In this document: one piece after another, positions 51,354 to 59,724 of the stretch
Layout: every line of letters starts with the position of its first letter
How positions within the stretch are numbered: the stretch's first letter is position 1
Assembly (NCBI RefSeq): GCF_947493595.1
Contig: NZ_CANLRL010000001.1
Span: 372,001-436,000, forward strand
DNA: 64,000 nucleotides
Direction of reading: 5' to 3'
From: an uncultured Shimia sp.
GTDB taxonomy: Bacteria > Pseudomonadota > Alphaproteobacteria > Rhodobacterales > Rhodobacteraceae
Notes under the pieces: generated by a model
Database searches by the model: none
Told to the model about the DNA's origin: nothing
What the model saw: the letters and a program-made list of their open reading frames with translations, nothing else
Translations under genes and position numbers: made by a program

Positions 51354-52829
51354 ATGACAAAAACGGCAGCGATAATTGGCGGTGGGGTGATCGGCGGCGG
51401 TTGGGCCGCGCGGTTTTTGCTCAATGGTTGGGACGTACAAGTGTTTGACCCGGACCCAGAAGCGGAACGCAAAATAGGCGAGGTGATTGATAATGCGCGG
51501 GTGTCTTTACCGGGATTGAGTGACACGGCGTTGCCACCCGAAGGCAGGCTGAGCTTTCATGAGACCATGTCGGAGGCCGTTGTAGGGGCAAGCTGGATTC
51601 AAGAGAGCGTGCCGGAGCGGTTGGAACTGAAGCGCAAGGTTTATCAAACGTTGCAGGAGCATTGTGAGCCTGCGGCCATTCTGGGCAGCTCGACCAGCGG
51701 GTTTAAACCCAGCGAGTTGCAGGGTTGCGCCTCACGTCCCGAGCAGATTGTGGTGACACATCCATTTAACCCGGTTTACCTTATGCCTTTGGTGGAACTG
51801 GTGCCAACTGAGAAGAACGCGCCGGAATTGATCGAGCGGGCCAAAGAGACGCTCAAGGGTGTGGGCATGTTCCCGCTGCATGTGCGCAAAGAGATTGATG
51901 CGCATATTGCGGATCGCTTCCTTGAGGCGGTGTGGCGCGAGGCGCTGTGGTTGGTGAAAGACGGCATTGCGACCACGGAAGAGATTGATGAGGCCATCCG
52001 CATGGGTTTTGGCATTCGCTGGGCGCAGATGGGTTTGTTTGACACCTACCGCGTGGCCGGTGGTGAAGCGGGCATGAAACATTTCATGGCGCAGTTTGGC
52101 CCCTGTCTGAAATGGCCCTGGACCAAGCTGATGGATGTGCCGGAGTTCACCGATGAGCTGGTGGAATTGATTGCCGGGCAAAGTGATGCGCAATCAGGCC
52201 ACATGAGCATTCGGGAGATGGAGCGCGTTCGGGACAACAATCTTGTGTCGATGATGCGGGCGCTGAAGGCGCAGAATTTTGCCTCTGGCGCGGTGCTCAA
52301 TCAACATGACAAAAAGCTGTCCGCGGAGGCTGGTATGGTGCGCACATCCGCAGATATTGCGGACCCTAGTTTGCCCATTGTGACCCAGCGCCGCGCGGTG
52401 CCGGTGGATTGGTTGGACTACAACGGGCACATGACCGAAAGCCGCTATCTGCAGGCTTTTGCCGATGCCAGCGACCGGTTGATGGAGATCATTGGATGTG
52501 ATCAGGACTACATCGCGACTGGCGGCAGTTTCTTCACTGCGGAGACGCATATCCGGCACATTGACGAGACCCATCTGGGCAGCGTGATTGAGGTACAAAC
52601 CCGCGTGCTGATGGCGGAGGGCAAGAAGATGCACCTTTGGCATGAGATGTATGCGGGGGAGAAACTGCTGGCGACGGCGGAGCATATCCTGATCCATGTG
52701 AGCCTTGAGACGCGGCGGCCGGCGCCGTTTAGTCCGGAGATTGCTGCCAATCTGAAGATGATCTGCGAGGCGCAGGCGGAGTTGCCCGCGCCTGAGGGGC
52801 TCGGGCGTTACGTGGGGCAGCCGCGGTGA
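51354..52829 (+). CDS. carnitine 3-dehydrogenase fused to a thioesterase
   Basis: 491 residues. Residues 1-320 are a 3-hydroxyacyl-CoA-dehydrogenase-like enzyme (AIIGGGVIGGGWAARFLLNG, STSGFKPSELQGC, THPFNPVYLMPLVELVP). Residues from about 345 are a hot-dog thioesterase (VDWLDYNGHMTESRYLQAFADA). The same two-domain fusion is known in rhizobia and roseobacters, where the first half oxidises L-carnitine to 3-dehydrocarnitine and the second hydrolyses betainyl-CoA to betaine. With BKACE and the CdhR-like regulator this completes the route. AGGAGAT precedes the start; the stop overlaps the SDR start. Confidence 0.88.
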   Translation: MTKTAAIIGGGVIGGGWAARFLLNGWDVQVFDPDPEAERKIGEVIDNARVSLPGLSDTALPPEGRLSFHETMSEAVVGASWIQESVPERLELKRKVYQTLQEHCEPAAILGSSTSGFKPSELQGCASRPEQIVVTHPFNPVYLMPLVELVPTEKNAPELIERAKETLKGVGMFPLHVRKEIDAHIADRFLEAVWREALWLVKDGIATTEEIDEAIRMGFGIRWAQMGLFDTYRVAGGEAGMKHFMAQFGPCLKWPWTKLMDVPEFTDELVELIAGQSDAQSGHMSIREMERVRDNNLVSMMRALKAQNFASGAVLNQHDKKLSAEAGMVRTSADIADPSLPIVTQRRAVPVDWLDYNGHMTESRYLQAFADASDRLMEIIGCDQDYIATGGSFFTAETHIRHIDETHLGSVIEVQTRVLMAEGKKMHLWHEMYAGEKLLATAEHILIHVSLETRRPAPFSPEIAANLKMICEAQAELPAPEGLGRYVGQPR

Positions 52830-53587
52830 GCGGGCGGGTTCTAATCACGGCAGGCGCGTCCGGAGTTGGGCGCGCCATGGCGGAGGTGTTTGCACGGCAC
52901 GGCTGGCAGGTTTGGGTTGCGGATGTGGATGCGGCGGCTTTGGCGGACGTGCCTGAAGGGTGGCGTCGGGCGCAGCTGGATGTGACCGACGAAGTGGCTG
53001 TTTCCGCTTTGTTTTCCGAGATCGACGACGCTTGGGGCGGGTTGGATGCGCTTTGCGCAAATGCAGGTGTGGCAGGTCCAACGGCGGCGGTGGAAGAAAT
53101 AAATCTGCAGGATTGGCAGGCCTGTGTGGCGGTCAATCTCGAAGGGGCATTTCTGGCCGCCAAATATGCGGCGCCGATGATGAAAGCGGCGGGGCGGGGG
53201 GCGATTGTAGTGACAAGCTCCACGGCAGGGCAATATGGCTATCCTTATCGCGCGCCTTATGCGGCGGCGAAATGGGCGGTCATCGGCCTGACCAAAACCC
53301 TGGCCATGGAGTTGGGGCCGCATGGTGTGCGGGCCAATGTGATTTGTCCGGGTGCGGTGGAAGGTCCGCGTATGGAAGGAGTGCTGGAACGTGAGGCGGC
53401 GGCAAAAGGCATGACGCGCGATGCGATTTATGAGGGCTATGCCTCTGGCACGGCGCTGGGCTCTTTTGTGGAGGGGCGTGATGTGGCGGAGATGGCGGTG
53501 TTTTTGTGCAGCGACAAAGCGCGTTTGGTGAGCGGGCAGGTGATTGCCGTGGATGGGTTTACGGTGAACCCGGACCCGAAGGTTTAG
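52826..53587 (+). CDS. short-chain dehydrogenase/reductase family protein
   Basis: 253 residues from a GTG overlapping the preceding stop (GTGA). The cofactor motif ITAGASGVGRAMAEVF, NAG (CANAGVAG), catalytic Ser in VTSSTAGQYG and Tyr-x3-Lys in APYAAAKWAV are all in place, with the C-terminal LVSGQVIAVDGF. Asp-Val-Asp after strand 2 (VADVDAAAL) favours NAD+. It is translationally coupled to the carnitine dehydrogenase fusion, so it may act on a carnitine-related hydroxy or keto acid. The substrate is unknown. Confidence 0.9.
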   Translation: MSGRVLITAGASGVGRAMAEVFARHGWQVWVADVDAAALADVPEGWRRAQLDVTDEVAVSALFSEIDDAWGGLDALCANAGVAGPTAAVEEINLQDWQACVAVNLEGAFLAAKYAAPMMKAAGRGAIVVTSSTAGQYGYPYRAPYAAAKWAVIGLTKTLAMELGPHGVRANVICPGAVEGPRMEGVLEREAAAKGMTRDAIYEGYASGTALGSFVEGRDVAEMAVFLCSDKARLVSGQVIAVDGFTVNPDPKV

Positions 53588-53649
53588 GGGGCTTAGCCCC
53601 CGTCCCAGCGGGGCTGTGACTCCCCCAGGATATTTGGGGTCAAATGAAG
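53586..53649. repeat. dispersed intergenic GATATTT repeat, copy 5
   Basis: GGGGGC-TTA-GCCCCC hairpin, a second GTCCCAGCGGGGCTGTGAC segment and CCCCCAGGATATTTGGGGTC, ending CAAATGAAGG. It separates the SDR stop from the convergent XRE regulator and can terminate both; its last bases overlap the end of that gene. Confidence 0.6.
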
Positions 53650-54509
53650 GGTCTGAGGGCGGATTTGAGAGCTGCGACGTGGTCCGGGATTTGGCGGGCG
53701 GTGACATCTGCCTGGCGGATCAGGTCGTCGAAGTGCTCCGTGAAGCTGGTCACGCGTTCTCGGTCGCGGAAAGCGAGGTAATTGCGGCCCAGATAAAGTA
53801 CGGCGAGCAGGGGGCCAAAGACGGTGATCGGGCTGGAATACAACCGCCGCGCATCAAACAGGTAGAGGCGCAAGCGCGGGTAAAGTTGTGCGCTCAGATC
53901 TGCGAAGTGGTCCAATTGCTGGGCGCGCACATCTTCGGGCAGGCCTGCGTAATAGCCTTCGCCACGGGAAAAGGCCGCAAGCTCGTGCATGGGAAGCGCA
54001 ATTTCATAGTCCGATTGCGACTCTCGCATCCAGTTGAGGCGGTCGCGTGAGGCGTTGATCGCCTGTTCCGTGGTCCGGCCAAGGTGCGGGGCGTATTCCC
54101 AATCCAGCATCTCGTTGGTTTTGAGCATGTCCGGCAGACCCGCCGGCACGTGGCGGATTTTGTAACCCGCGGCTTCCTGATGCCAGGCAAAAATCTGTTC
54201 ATCCACCAGCGCACGCGGGGCTTTGGTCACAGTCAATGCATTGGCGAGAATGTCAGCGGTGTTTTCGGGCCTGTCGGTGAGCGATAGCAGCCAATCCGCC
54301 GAGACCCCAAGTGCGGCAGCGCATTCGCCCACCACCTGTGCGTTGGGCAGACGGGCGCCGGTGTCTTTCAGAAGTTGGCTGATGGTGGAGCGGTCCACGC
54401 CAATGCTGCGGGCCAGGCCGGCCTGGGTGGTGTCCTTACTGCGCATGGCGCTGGCCAGGCGTTTGCGGAACTGATCTGCACGCAGGCGTTTGTCGATAAT
54501 TTCACTCAT
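53640..54509 (-). CDS. XRE-family transcriptional regulator
   Basis: 289 residues. N-terminal helix-turn-helix: MRSKDTTQAGLARSIGVDRSTISQLLKD (about residues 22-50), then a linker and about 200 residues of helical effector domain (QIFAWHQEAAGYKIRHVPAGLPDMLK; YYAGLPEDVRAQQLDHFADL) without a known family name to me. It is convergent with the carnitine/SDR operon, so it may regulate either that operon or its own divergent neighbour (DUF2061). No cupin or peptidase motif was seen. Confidence 0.8.
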   Translation of the reverse strand: MSEIIDKRLRADQFRKRLASAMRSKDTTQAGLARSIGVDRSTISQLLKDTGARLPNAQVVGECAAALGVSADWLLSLTDRPENTADILANALTVTKAPRALVDEQIFAWHQEAAGYKIRHVPAGLPDMLKTNEMLDWEYAPHLGRTTEQAINASRDRLNWMRESQSDYEIALPMHELAAFSRGEGYYAGLPEDVRAQQLDHFADLSAQLYPRLRLYLFDARRLYSSPITVFGPLLAVLYLGRNYLAFRDRERVTSFTEHFDDLIRQADVTARQIPDHVAALKSALRPFI

Positions 54510-54617
54510 ACGGTGACTATTATCATGTCTGCTGAGTTTTGTTAATCAGATACAGAATTCTGCAACGTGCTTTTTGTCGGTAACACATCTGTGAAGACTG
54601 AGGCACGGGACAACAGA

Positions 54618-54824
54618 ATGGACACGCAAAAACGCTCCATCGTGAAAGCGGTGATTTGGAATGTGATTGGCATCATATCGATGTCCGTGGTGGGGATTTT
54701 GGCCACCGGATCAGCGGCACTTGGGGGGAAGATGGCACTGATCAACACCGGGTTGGGGTTCAGCATGTATGTGATTTACGAGCGGGTTTGGTCGCGCGTG
54801 CGCTGGGGGCGGCAACATGGCTGA
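54618..54824 (+). CDS. DUF2061 small membrane protein
   Basis: 68 residues from MDTQKRSIVKAVIWNVIGI. Two membrane helices and the short R-S-x-x-K-A opening identify DUF2061, a small inner-membrane family often fused or next to sulphate-assimilation or lipid genes. The stop overlaps the desaturase start by eight bases, showing coupled expression. The open frame upstream to 54567 is not supported by a ribosome-binding site. Function unknown. Confidence 0.78.
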   Translation: MDTQKRSIVKAVIWNVIGIISMSVVGILATGSAALGGKMALINTGLGFSMYVIYERVWSRVRWGRQHG

Positions 54825-55722
54825 GCGACACATGCCCAAAGTGGAATGGCCCACACTTTTTTTGGTAGCAGGTTGTTACGGGCTATATGCATTGGGCACA
54901 GTTTGGGCGGCGCAGCTTTGGCTGCCTTTGGGCATGGCGCTGACCATTGTCGCGCTGGCGCTGCACAGTTCGCTGAGCCATGAGGTGCTGCATGGGCATC
55001 CGTTTGAAAACAAATTGCTGAATGCAGCCTTGGTGTTCCCGGCCATTGGGGTGTTTGTGCCATACCTGCGGTTCCAAGACACCCATCTGGCGCATCATTT
55101 GGATAGCAAACTGACCGATCCTTATGACGATCCAGAGAGCAATTATCTTTACGCCGAGGACTGGCAGTCCTTGCCCAGATGGCGGCAGGCTGTGCTCTTG
55201 TTCAACAACACGCTGGTAGGGCGGTTGTTGGTTGGGCCGCTGGTCGGGCAGGTCTGCTTTATGGTCAGCGATTGGCAGGCGATCCGGCGCGGAGATCGTC
55301 GGGTTTTGTCCGGCTGGCTGTGGCATGTGCCTGCGGTGATGCTGGTCGTTTGGTGGATGAGCGCTCTTGGGGCGATGCCGGTCTGGGCCTATCTGTTTTG
55401 CGCCTATGCCGCCCTGTCGATCCTCAAAATCCGCACGTTTCTGGAGCATCAGGCGCATGAGCGGGCGCGGGGACGGACAGTGATCATTGAGGATCGCGGG
55501 CCGCTGTCGTGGATTTTCCTGAACAACAATCTGCATGTGGTGCATCACATGCATCCCAAGATGCCGTGGTATCGCTTGCCGGAGCTGTTTCGCAGCAATC
55601 GGGAGCGCTACCTCTCGCGAAACGACGGCTATTATTTTGCGTCTTATGGCGAGGTGTTTCGGCGGTTTTTCTGGCGGCGCAAAGATCCGGTGGCGCATCC
55701 GTTGTGGCGGCGGGATGGCTAA
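54817..55722 (+). CDS. membrane fatty acid desaturase/hydroxylase family protein
   Basis: 301 residues. Three histidine clusters of membrane di-iron enzymes are clear: HEVLHGH (about residue 55), DTHLAHH (about 90) and LHVVHHMH (about 245). Four to six membrane helices surround them. The likely reaction is oxygen-dependent desaturation or hydroxylation of a lipid acyl chain; alkane or carotenoid substrates cannot be excluded. It overlaps the DUF2061 gene by eight bases. Start at ATG 54817, with an internal alternative at 54832. Confidence 0.85.
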   Translation: MAERHMPKVEWPTLFLVAGCYGLYALGTVWAAQLWLPLGMALTIVALALHSSLSHEVLHGHPFENKLLNAALVFPAIGVFVPYLRFQDTHLAHHLDSKLTDPYDDPESNYLYAEDWQSLPRWRQAVLLFNNTLVGRLLVGPLVGQVCFMVSDWQAIRRGDRRVLSGWLWHVPAVMLVVWWMSALGAMPVWAYLFCAYAALSILKIRTFLEHQAHERARGRTVIIEDRGPLSWIFLNNNLHVVHHMHPKMPWYRLPELFRSNRERYLSRNDGYYFASYGEVFRRFFWRRKDPVAHPLWRRDG

Positions 55723-55790
55723 CGCACTCCACGTGTAGGGGTACAATGTTTGGCGTGACTTCCATGGCTTAGCTCGGCATCAAGGCGGTC

Positions 55791-56693
55791 ATGGAATTCT
55801 GGATCATTGCCTCTGTCGCAGCCGCGGCCTTTCAAACCGTGCGTTTTATGCTGCAAAAACATCTGGCAAAGGTGTCTTTGTCGGCTGCAGGTGCAACTTT
55901 TGCTCGGTTTGTATATTCCGCACCCATCGCAGCGGCGATATTGGCGACTTTGGTGGCAACAGGCCGTGTGAACCTGCCGGATGTTACGCCAAGCTTTTGG
56001 CTGTTTGGCGCGGTGGGCGGTGCGGCCCAGATCACGGCGACAGTTTGCACCGTGATGCTGTTTGGCCGACGCAACTTTGCCGTTGGCATGGCCTTTATCA
56101 AAAGCGAGGTGTTTTTCACCGCTCTGATTGGGTTGATGCTGCTATCTGAAACCATCTCTGGCGTAGGGTTGATCGCGATCACCATTGGCGTGGGTGGCGT
56201 TATGGTGCTGTCCGGTCCAATTGAGGCCGAGGCGACCGGCTGGCGCCGGGTTTTGACACCCTCGGCGGCGCTTGGCCTGGTGGCTGGAGCGCTGTTTGGG
56301 GTCTCAGCCGTATGTTATCGCGGGGCCTCGCTTGAAGTGGTCACCGATGCGCCCTTGTTGCGTGCCTTGGTGACCCTGGCGGCGGTAACCCTGATCCAGA
56401 TGGTCAGCATGTGGCTTTGGCTTACCCTGCGTGAGCCGGGCGAAGTGGGGCGGGTGCTGTCGGCCTGGCGCAGTGCGGGGTTCATTGGCTTGACCAGCAT
56501 GGCGGGCACGTTTTGCTGGTTCACAGCTTTCACGCTGCAGAATGCGGCTTATGTGAAAGCGGTGGGGCAGATCGAGCTGGTGTTTGGGATCCTCGGCACC
56601 GTGCTGATCTTCAAAGAGACCATCAGCCGGCGCGAGTACCTCGGCATGGCGCTGTTGGCCGTGTCGATCCTGACGCTGGTGCTTTTGGCTTAA
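55791..56693 (+). CDS. EamA (DMT) family transporter
   Basis: 300 residues with ten membrane helices in two repeats (each an EamA domain). The first repeat ends around LIAITIGVGGVMVL, the second around YLGMALLAVSILTLVLL; the QIELVFGILGTVLIFKETIS stretch is typical of the last helices. Such proteins export or import amino acids or other small metabolites. The substrate cannot be predicted. The stop overlaps the convergent NUDIX gene stop by four bases. Confidence 0.87.
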   Translation: MEFWIIASVAAAAFQTVRFMLQKHLAKVSLSAAGATFARFVYSAPIAAAILATLVATGRVNLPDVTPSFWLFGAVGGAAQITATVCTVMLFGRRNFAVGMAFIKSEVFFTALIGLMLLSETISGVGLIAITIGVGGVMVLSGPIEAEATGWRRVLTPSAALGLVAGALFGVSAVCYRGASLEVVTDAPLLRALVTLAAVTLIQMVSMWLWLTLREPGEVGRVLSAWRSAGFIGLTSMAGTFCWFTAFTLQNAAYVKAVGQIELVFGILGTVLIFKETISRREYLGMALLAVSILTLVLLA

Positions 56694-57424
56694 TCGTCTC
56701 GCCCGTTCAGATCAGGCAGGCGGCCTTTGAGCCGCAAAAACAGGCTCTCTTCGTCATCATTGCGGAAGAACGGCACGGCCTCGGGCGGAGTGCGGTCGGT
56801 CACGCGGGCTTCGATCTCAGCTAAAACCACCTCGGTGATGAAGGGCAGGTCAAAGCTGCGGGCCTCTTTGAGGGGGATCCACTGCAGGTGAGATAGCTCT
56901 TCGCAGGCGGCGGAGAAGTCATCCAGATCGCTGGTGATTTCGTCTGCATCCAACAGGAAGAAACGCGCATCAAAGCGGCGCGGGCGGCCCGGTGGGGTGA
57001 TCGCGCGGAAGACAAATTGCAGGGCTTCTGCGGTCGGTACATGGCCGGTGGCCGCATAGGTGTCCCAATCCGCCGGTGGGGCGATCGACCAATTGCCTTG
57101 GGTGCCAAGGATCAGGCCGGTCTCTTCCCAGAGCTCGCGGATGGCAGCGACGGCCAACGCATGCACGATGCTTTCATTTGTGTCCTCGCGCCGGTCTTCC
57201 AGCAGACGCTGGCTGCAAAAATCCGAGATTGGCGCGGCCAGCGGGATGTCGGCATCCTCAAGGTCCACCGCCCCGCCGGGGAACACCACTTTGTTGGGCA
57301 TAAACGCGGCTTTGGCGCCGCGCTGGCCCATCAGGATTTGTGGATTGGTGTCACGATCTCTGAGCACAATCACCGTGGCGGCGTTGCGGATCGCGGTTTT
57401 GTCCACTGTGGTGGCGTTTGTCAT
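56690..57424 (-). CDS. NUDIX family hydrolase
   Basis: 244 residues. KVVFPGGAVDLEDAD and AAIRELWEETGLILG give the Nudix core with an inserted loop of about 35 residues between the Gly and REx2EE parts, longer than the classic 23-residue box. Similar proteins in alphaproteobacteria are annotated as NUDIX hydrolases near CoA metabolism; the substrate is a nucleoside diphosphate derivative but unspecified. The N terminus includes DKTAIRNAATVIVLRDRDTN. Standalone gene upstream of the DUF983 gene's stop. Confidence 0.87.
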   Translation of the reverse strand: MTNATTVDKTAIRNAATVIVLRDRDTNPQILMGQRGAKAAFMPNKVVFPGGAVDLEDADIPLAAPISDFCSQRLLEDRREDTNESIVHALAVAAIRELWEETGLILGTQGNWSIAPPADWDTYAATGHVPTAEALQFVFRAITPPGRPRRFDARFFLLDADEITSDLDDFSAACEELSHLQWIPLKEARSFDLPFITEVVLAEIEARVTDRTPPEAVPFFRNDDEESLFLRLKGRLPDLNGRDD

Positions 57425-57459
57425 GCTGTGCTCCCCTCACGTGATGGGGTGGCCGGGCT

Positions 57460-57855
57460 CTATTTGAACCCGTGCATCCGGCGCGCCCATTGGAAGGCGA
57501 CCACACACCCCTTCAATCTCGGCAGAAGGTAGAGCGAGAGCCCGACACAGCCAACCGAAAAAACGGTAAAAAGAATAAGGGGATCCGGACGCCAATGCAC
57601 AAAGGCAACGTGCAAAAGCGGGGCCAGTAGGTGGCCGACCACAAGAATCGTCAAATAGGCCGGGCCGTCATCGGCACGGTGGTGGCTCAGGTCTTCTTTG
57701 CAGACCGAACAATGGTCGCGCACTTTCAAATAGCCCTTAAGCATCGGGCCAGTCCCACAATTTGGGCATTTCCGGCGCCAACCCCGATACAGGGCCTGCT
57801 TCATTGGGCGGTCGTCTTCGGCCAAAACGGCATCAGACATGTTGGTTTCACTCAT
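57460..57855 (-). CDS. DUF983 family membrane protein with zinc ribbon
   Basis: 131 residues from the ATG at 57855, preceded by AGGGA. A short zinc ribbon (CPNCGTG ... CSVCKED, four cysteines) is followed by two membrane helices (YLTILVVGHLLAPLLHVAFV and LILFTVFSVGCVGLSLYLLP). This matches DUF983, small inner-membrane proteins of unknown function often found near cytochrome oxidase or ftsZ-type genes in alphaproteobacteria. No such neighbour here. It lies 35 bases downstream of the NUDIX gene's start region on the same strand, so it is probably separately promoted. Confidence 0.85.
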   Translation of the reverse strand: MSETNMSDAVLAEDDRPMKQALYRGWRRKCPNCGTGPMLKGYLKVRDHCSVCKEDLSHHRADDGPAYLTILVVGHLLAPLLHVAFVHWRPDPLILFTVFSVGCVGLSLYLLPRLKGCVVAFQWARRMHGFK

Positions 57856-58081
57856 AACGTTTCCCTCGCTGCTCGCGTGGCCAAGATGTGTCGGTTTGCG
57901 CAAACAATAAAGGGGGCAATCTGACTTGCGTCGCGATGTCGCAAAGGCCCCCGTAAATCTTTCTTGCCAAAAAAAGATTGAGAAAGTGCGACGGAAACCT
58001 TGGGGCGCCGCGTTTTACCCTCACTGAACAGGCAATGAGCCGACGCAGAGAGACAAAAGACAGGCCCAAAAGGAGACCACC

Positions 58082-58672
58082 ATGAAGAGCACAATGATGA
58101 TCAGCGCCGTAGTGATTGCAGCCCTCGGTGTGACCGCAGTTGCGGCATCCGCCAAAGAAGGCGGCAAGATGCGCGGCATGCGCGGGCAAATGCCGAGCTT
58201 TGAGCAACTCGACACAAATGGTGATGGCTTCATCACCGCTGAGGAGCTGCAAGCGAAAGCTGCAGACCGCTTTTCCGGCATTGATGCCAACGGTGACGGA
58301 GTGATCACCAAGGAAGAGCTGACCGCGTTTGCCGAATCCCAAGGCAACGAGCGGATGGTCAAGAAGCTGGATCGCATGATCAGTCGGATGGATGCCAATG
58401 GCGACGGGCAGCTGAGCGTGGATGAGCTGAAGCCCAAAACTGATCGCTCGGCCAAGATGATCGAAAAGCTGGACTCAGACGGCGACGGCAAGATCTCCAA
58501 AGCCGAGTTTGAAACCGCGCAGGCGGAACGCAAAACCAAACGATCCGAACGTAAGGCGGAGATGTTCAAGAAGCTCGACACCAATGGCGACGGCACCATC
58601 TCACAAGAAGAATGGGATGCCGCCAAAGAAGCACGTGGCTTCAAAAAACGTGGCGACGTTCAGGAAAACTGA
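58082..58672 (+). CDS. exported protein with five EF-hand calcium-binding motifs
   Basis: 196 residues with a signal peptide (MKSTMMISAVVIAALGVTA, cleavage after AAASA-like AAS-A about residue 24). Five EF-hand loops follow in the pattern DxNGDG: DTNGDGFITAEE (44), DANGDGVITKEE (68), DANGDGQLSVDE, DSDGDGKISKAE and DTNGDGTISQEE. The odd number is unusual, since EF-hands normally pair. It should bind Ca2+ in the periplasm. It precedes an ECF sigma factor gene by 84 bases in the same direction, so it may be part of a calcium- or envelope-responsive circuit. Confidence 0.9.
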   Translation: MKSTMMISAVVIAALGVTAVAASAKEGGKMRGMRGQMPSFEQLDTNGDGFITAEELQAKAADRFSGIDANGDGVITKEELTAFAESQGNERMVKKLDRMISRMDANGDGQLSVDELKPKTDRSAKMIEKLDSDGDGKISKAEFETAQAERKTKRSERKAEMFKKLDTNGDGTISQEEWDAAKEARGFKKRGDVQEN

Positions 58673-58755
58673 TCCTACTCACGGGAGGGCGGCCTTCGTG
58701 CCGCCCAACTGAGACCGATTGCACAACCGCCCATGAGAGGCTAGCCATCGAGATC

Positions 58756-59340
58756 ATGACGATGCCTTATGATCAACAGGAGGACACGCCGGACGACGCT
58801 TTGTTGGTGCTTTATGCCAACGGCGACGGTGCGGCGGCGCGGGTTTTGACGCTGCGGTTGACGCCGCGCGCCTTTGCGCATGCCTTCCGCATGTTGGGCG
58901 ATCGGGCAGAGGCCGAGGATGTGGCACAAGAGGCCATGATCCGGCTGTTCAAACAGGCGCCAGACTGGCGACAGGGCGAGGCCAAGGTGACAACCTGGCT
59001 TTATCGCGTGACCGCCAATCTGTGCACCGACCGGCTGCGAAAAACCAAAGGGGTGGCGCTTGATGCCATTCCCGAGCCGGAAGACGATGCCAAATCGGCG
59101 GCGCAGGAAATGCAGGATCGCGCGCGCGCAGATGCGTTGCAGAACGCGCTGGCCACATTGCCAGATCGGCAACGGCAAGCGGTGGTGTTGCGCCACATTG
59201 AGGGTCAAAGCAATCCCGAGATTGCGGAGATCATGGAGATCAGCGTCGAGGCAGTCGAAAGCCTCACGGCGCGGGGTAAACGGGCGTTGGCAGAGGCTTT
59301 GGCCAGTCAACGCGAGGCACTGGGGTATACCGATGGCTGA
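58756..59340 (+). CDS. ECF-type RNA polymerase sigma factor
   Basis: 194 residues starting MTMPYDQQ; the longer open frame upstream overlaps the EF-hand gene and is not used. Region 2: FRMLGDRAEAEDVAQEAMIRLFKQ, KVTTWLYRVTANLCTDRLRK. Region 4: LATLPDRQRQAVVLRHIEGQSNPEIAEIMEISVEAVESLTARGKRAL. This is a group IV (ECF) sigma factor, related to roseobacter stress sigma factors. Its stop overlaps the next gene's start (8 bases), so the following membrane protein is a candidate anti-sigma factor. Confidence 0.9.
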   Translation: MTMPYDQQEDTPDDALLVLYANGDGAAARVLTLRLTPRAFAHAFRMLGDRAEAEDVAQEAMIRLFKQAPDWRQGEAKVTTWLYRVTANLCTDRLRKTKGVALDAIPEPEDDAKSAAQEMQDRARADALQNALATLPDRQRQAVVLRHIEGQSNPEIAEIMEISVEAVESLTARGKRALAEALASQREALGYTDG

Positions 59341-59722
59341 GAAGTTTGACACCAGTAAAAGTGACGGGGACATGCTGGACGATCTGTTTGCAGCGGCCCG
59401 CAATGATAGCCGTGTCACCCCGTCGCCGGACCTTTTGGCACGGGTGCTGAATGAGGCGGAAGGGTTACAAGGGACTGACCCTGCACCCGTGGCGCCTGAT
59501 GCGCGCTCAGGCTTGTGGGCTGCTGTTGTGGCAGCCGTGGGTGGTTGGCCGGCACTGGGGGGCGTGGCCATGGCGGGCGCGGCCGGTGTTTGGATAGGTG
59601 TGGCCTCGGGCACAAGTTTGATGCAAGACACGCTTGGCCTTGATCTTTATGGAGAGACCGCTCAAAGCTATCTCTCCGATCTGGATGATACCTATGCCTT
59701 TGATTTTACGGCGGAGGAGTGA
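59333..59722 (+). CDS. membrane-anchored protein, probable anti-sigma partner
   Basis: 129 residues, overlapping the sigma factor gene by eight bases. The N-terminal 60 residues are soluble (MLDDLFAAARNDSRVTPSPDLLARVLNEAE), a single membrane helix lies near LGGVAMAGAAGVWIGVASG, and the C terminus is acidic (SDLDDTYAFDFTAEE). The size, topology and coupled position fit an anti-sigma factor, but no zinc-binding ZAS motif (HxxxCxxC) is present. The gene is longer on the open frame (59060) only because it runs through the sigma gene. Confidence 0.65.
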   Translation: MAEKFDTSKSDGDMLDDLFAAARNDSRVTPSPDLLARVLNEAEGLQGTDPAPVAPDARSGLWAAVVAAVGGWPALGGVAMAGAAGVWIGVASGTSLMQDTLGLDLYGETAQSYLSDLDDTYAFDFTAEE

Positions 59723-59724
59723 GC

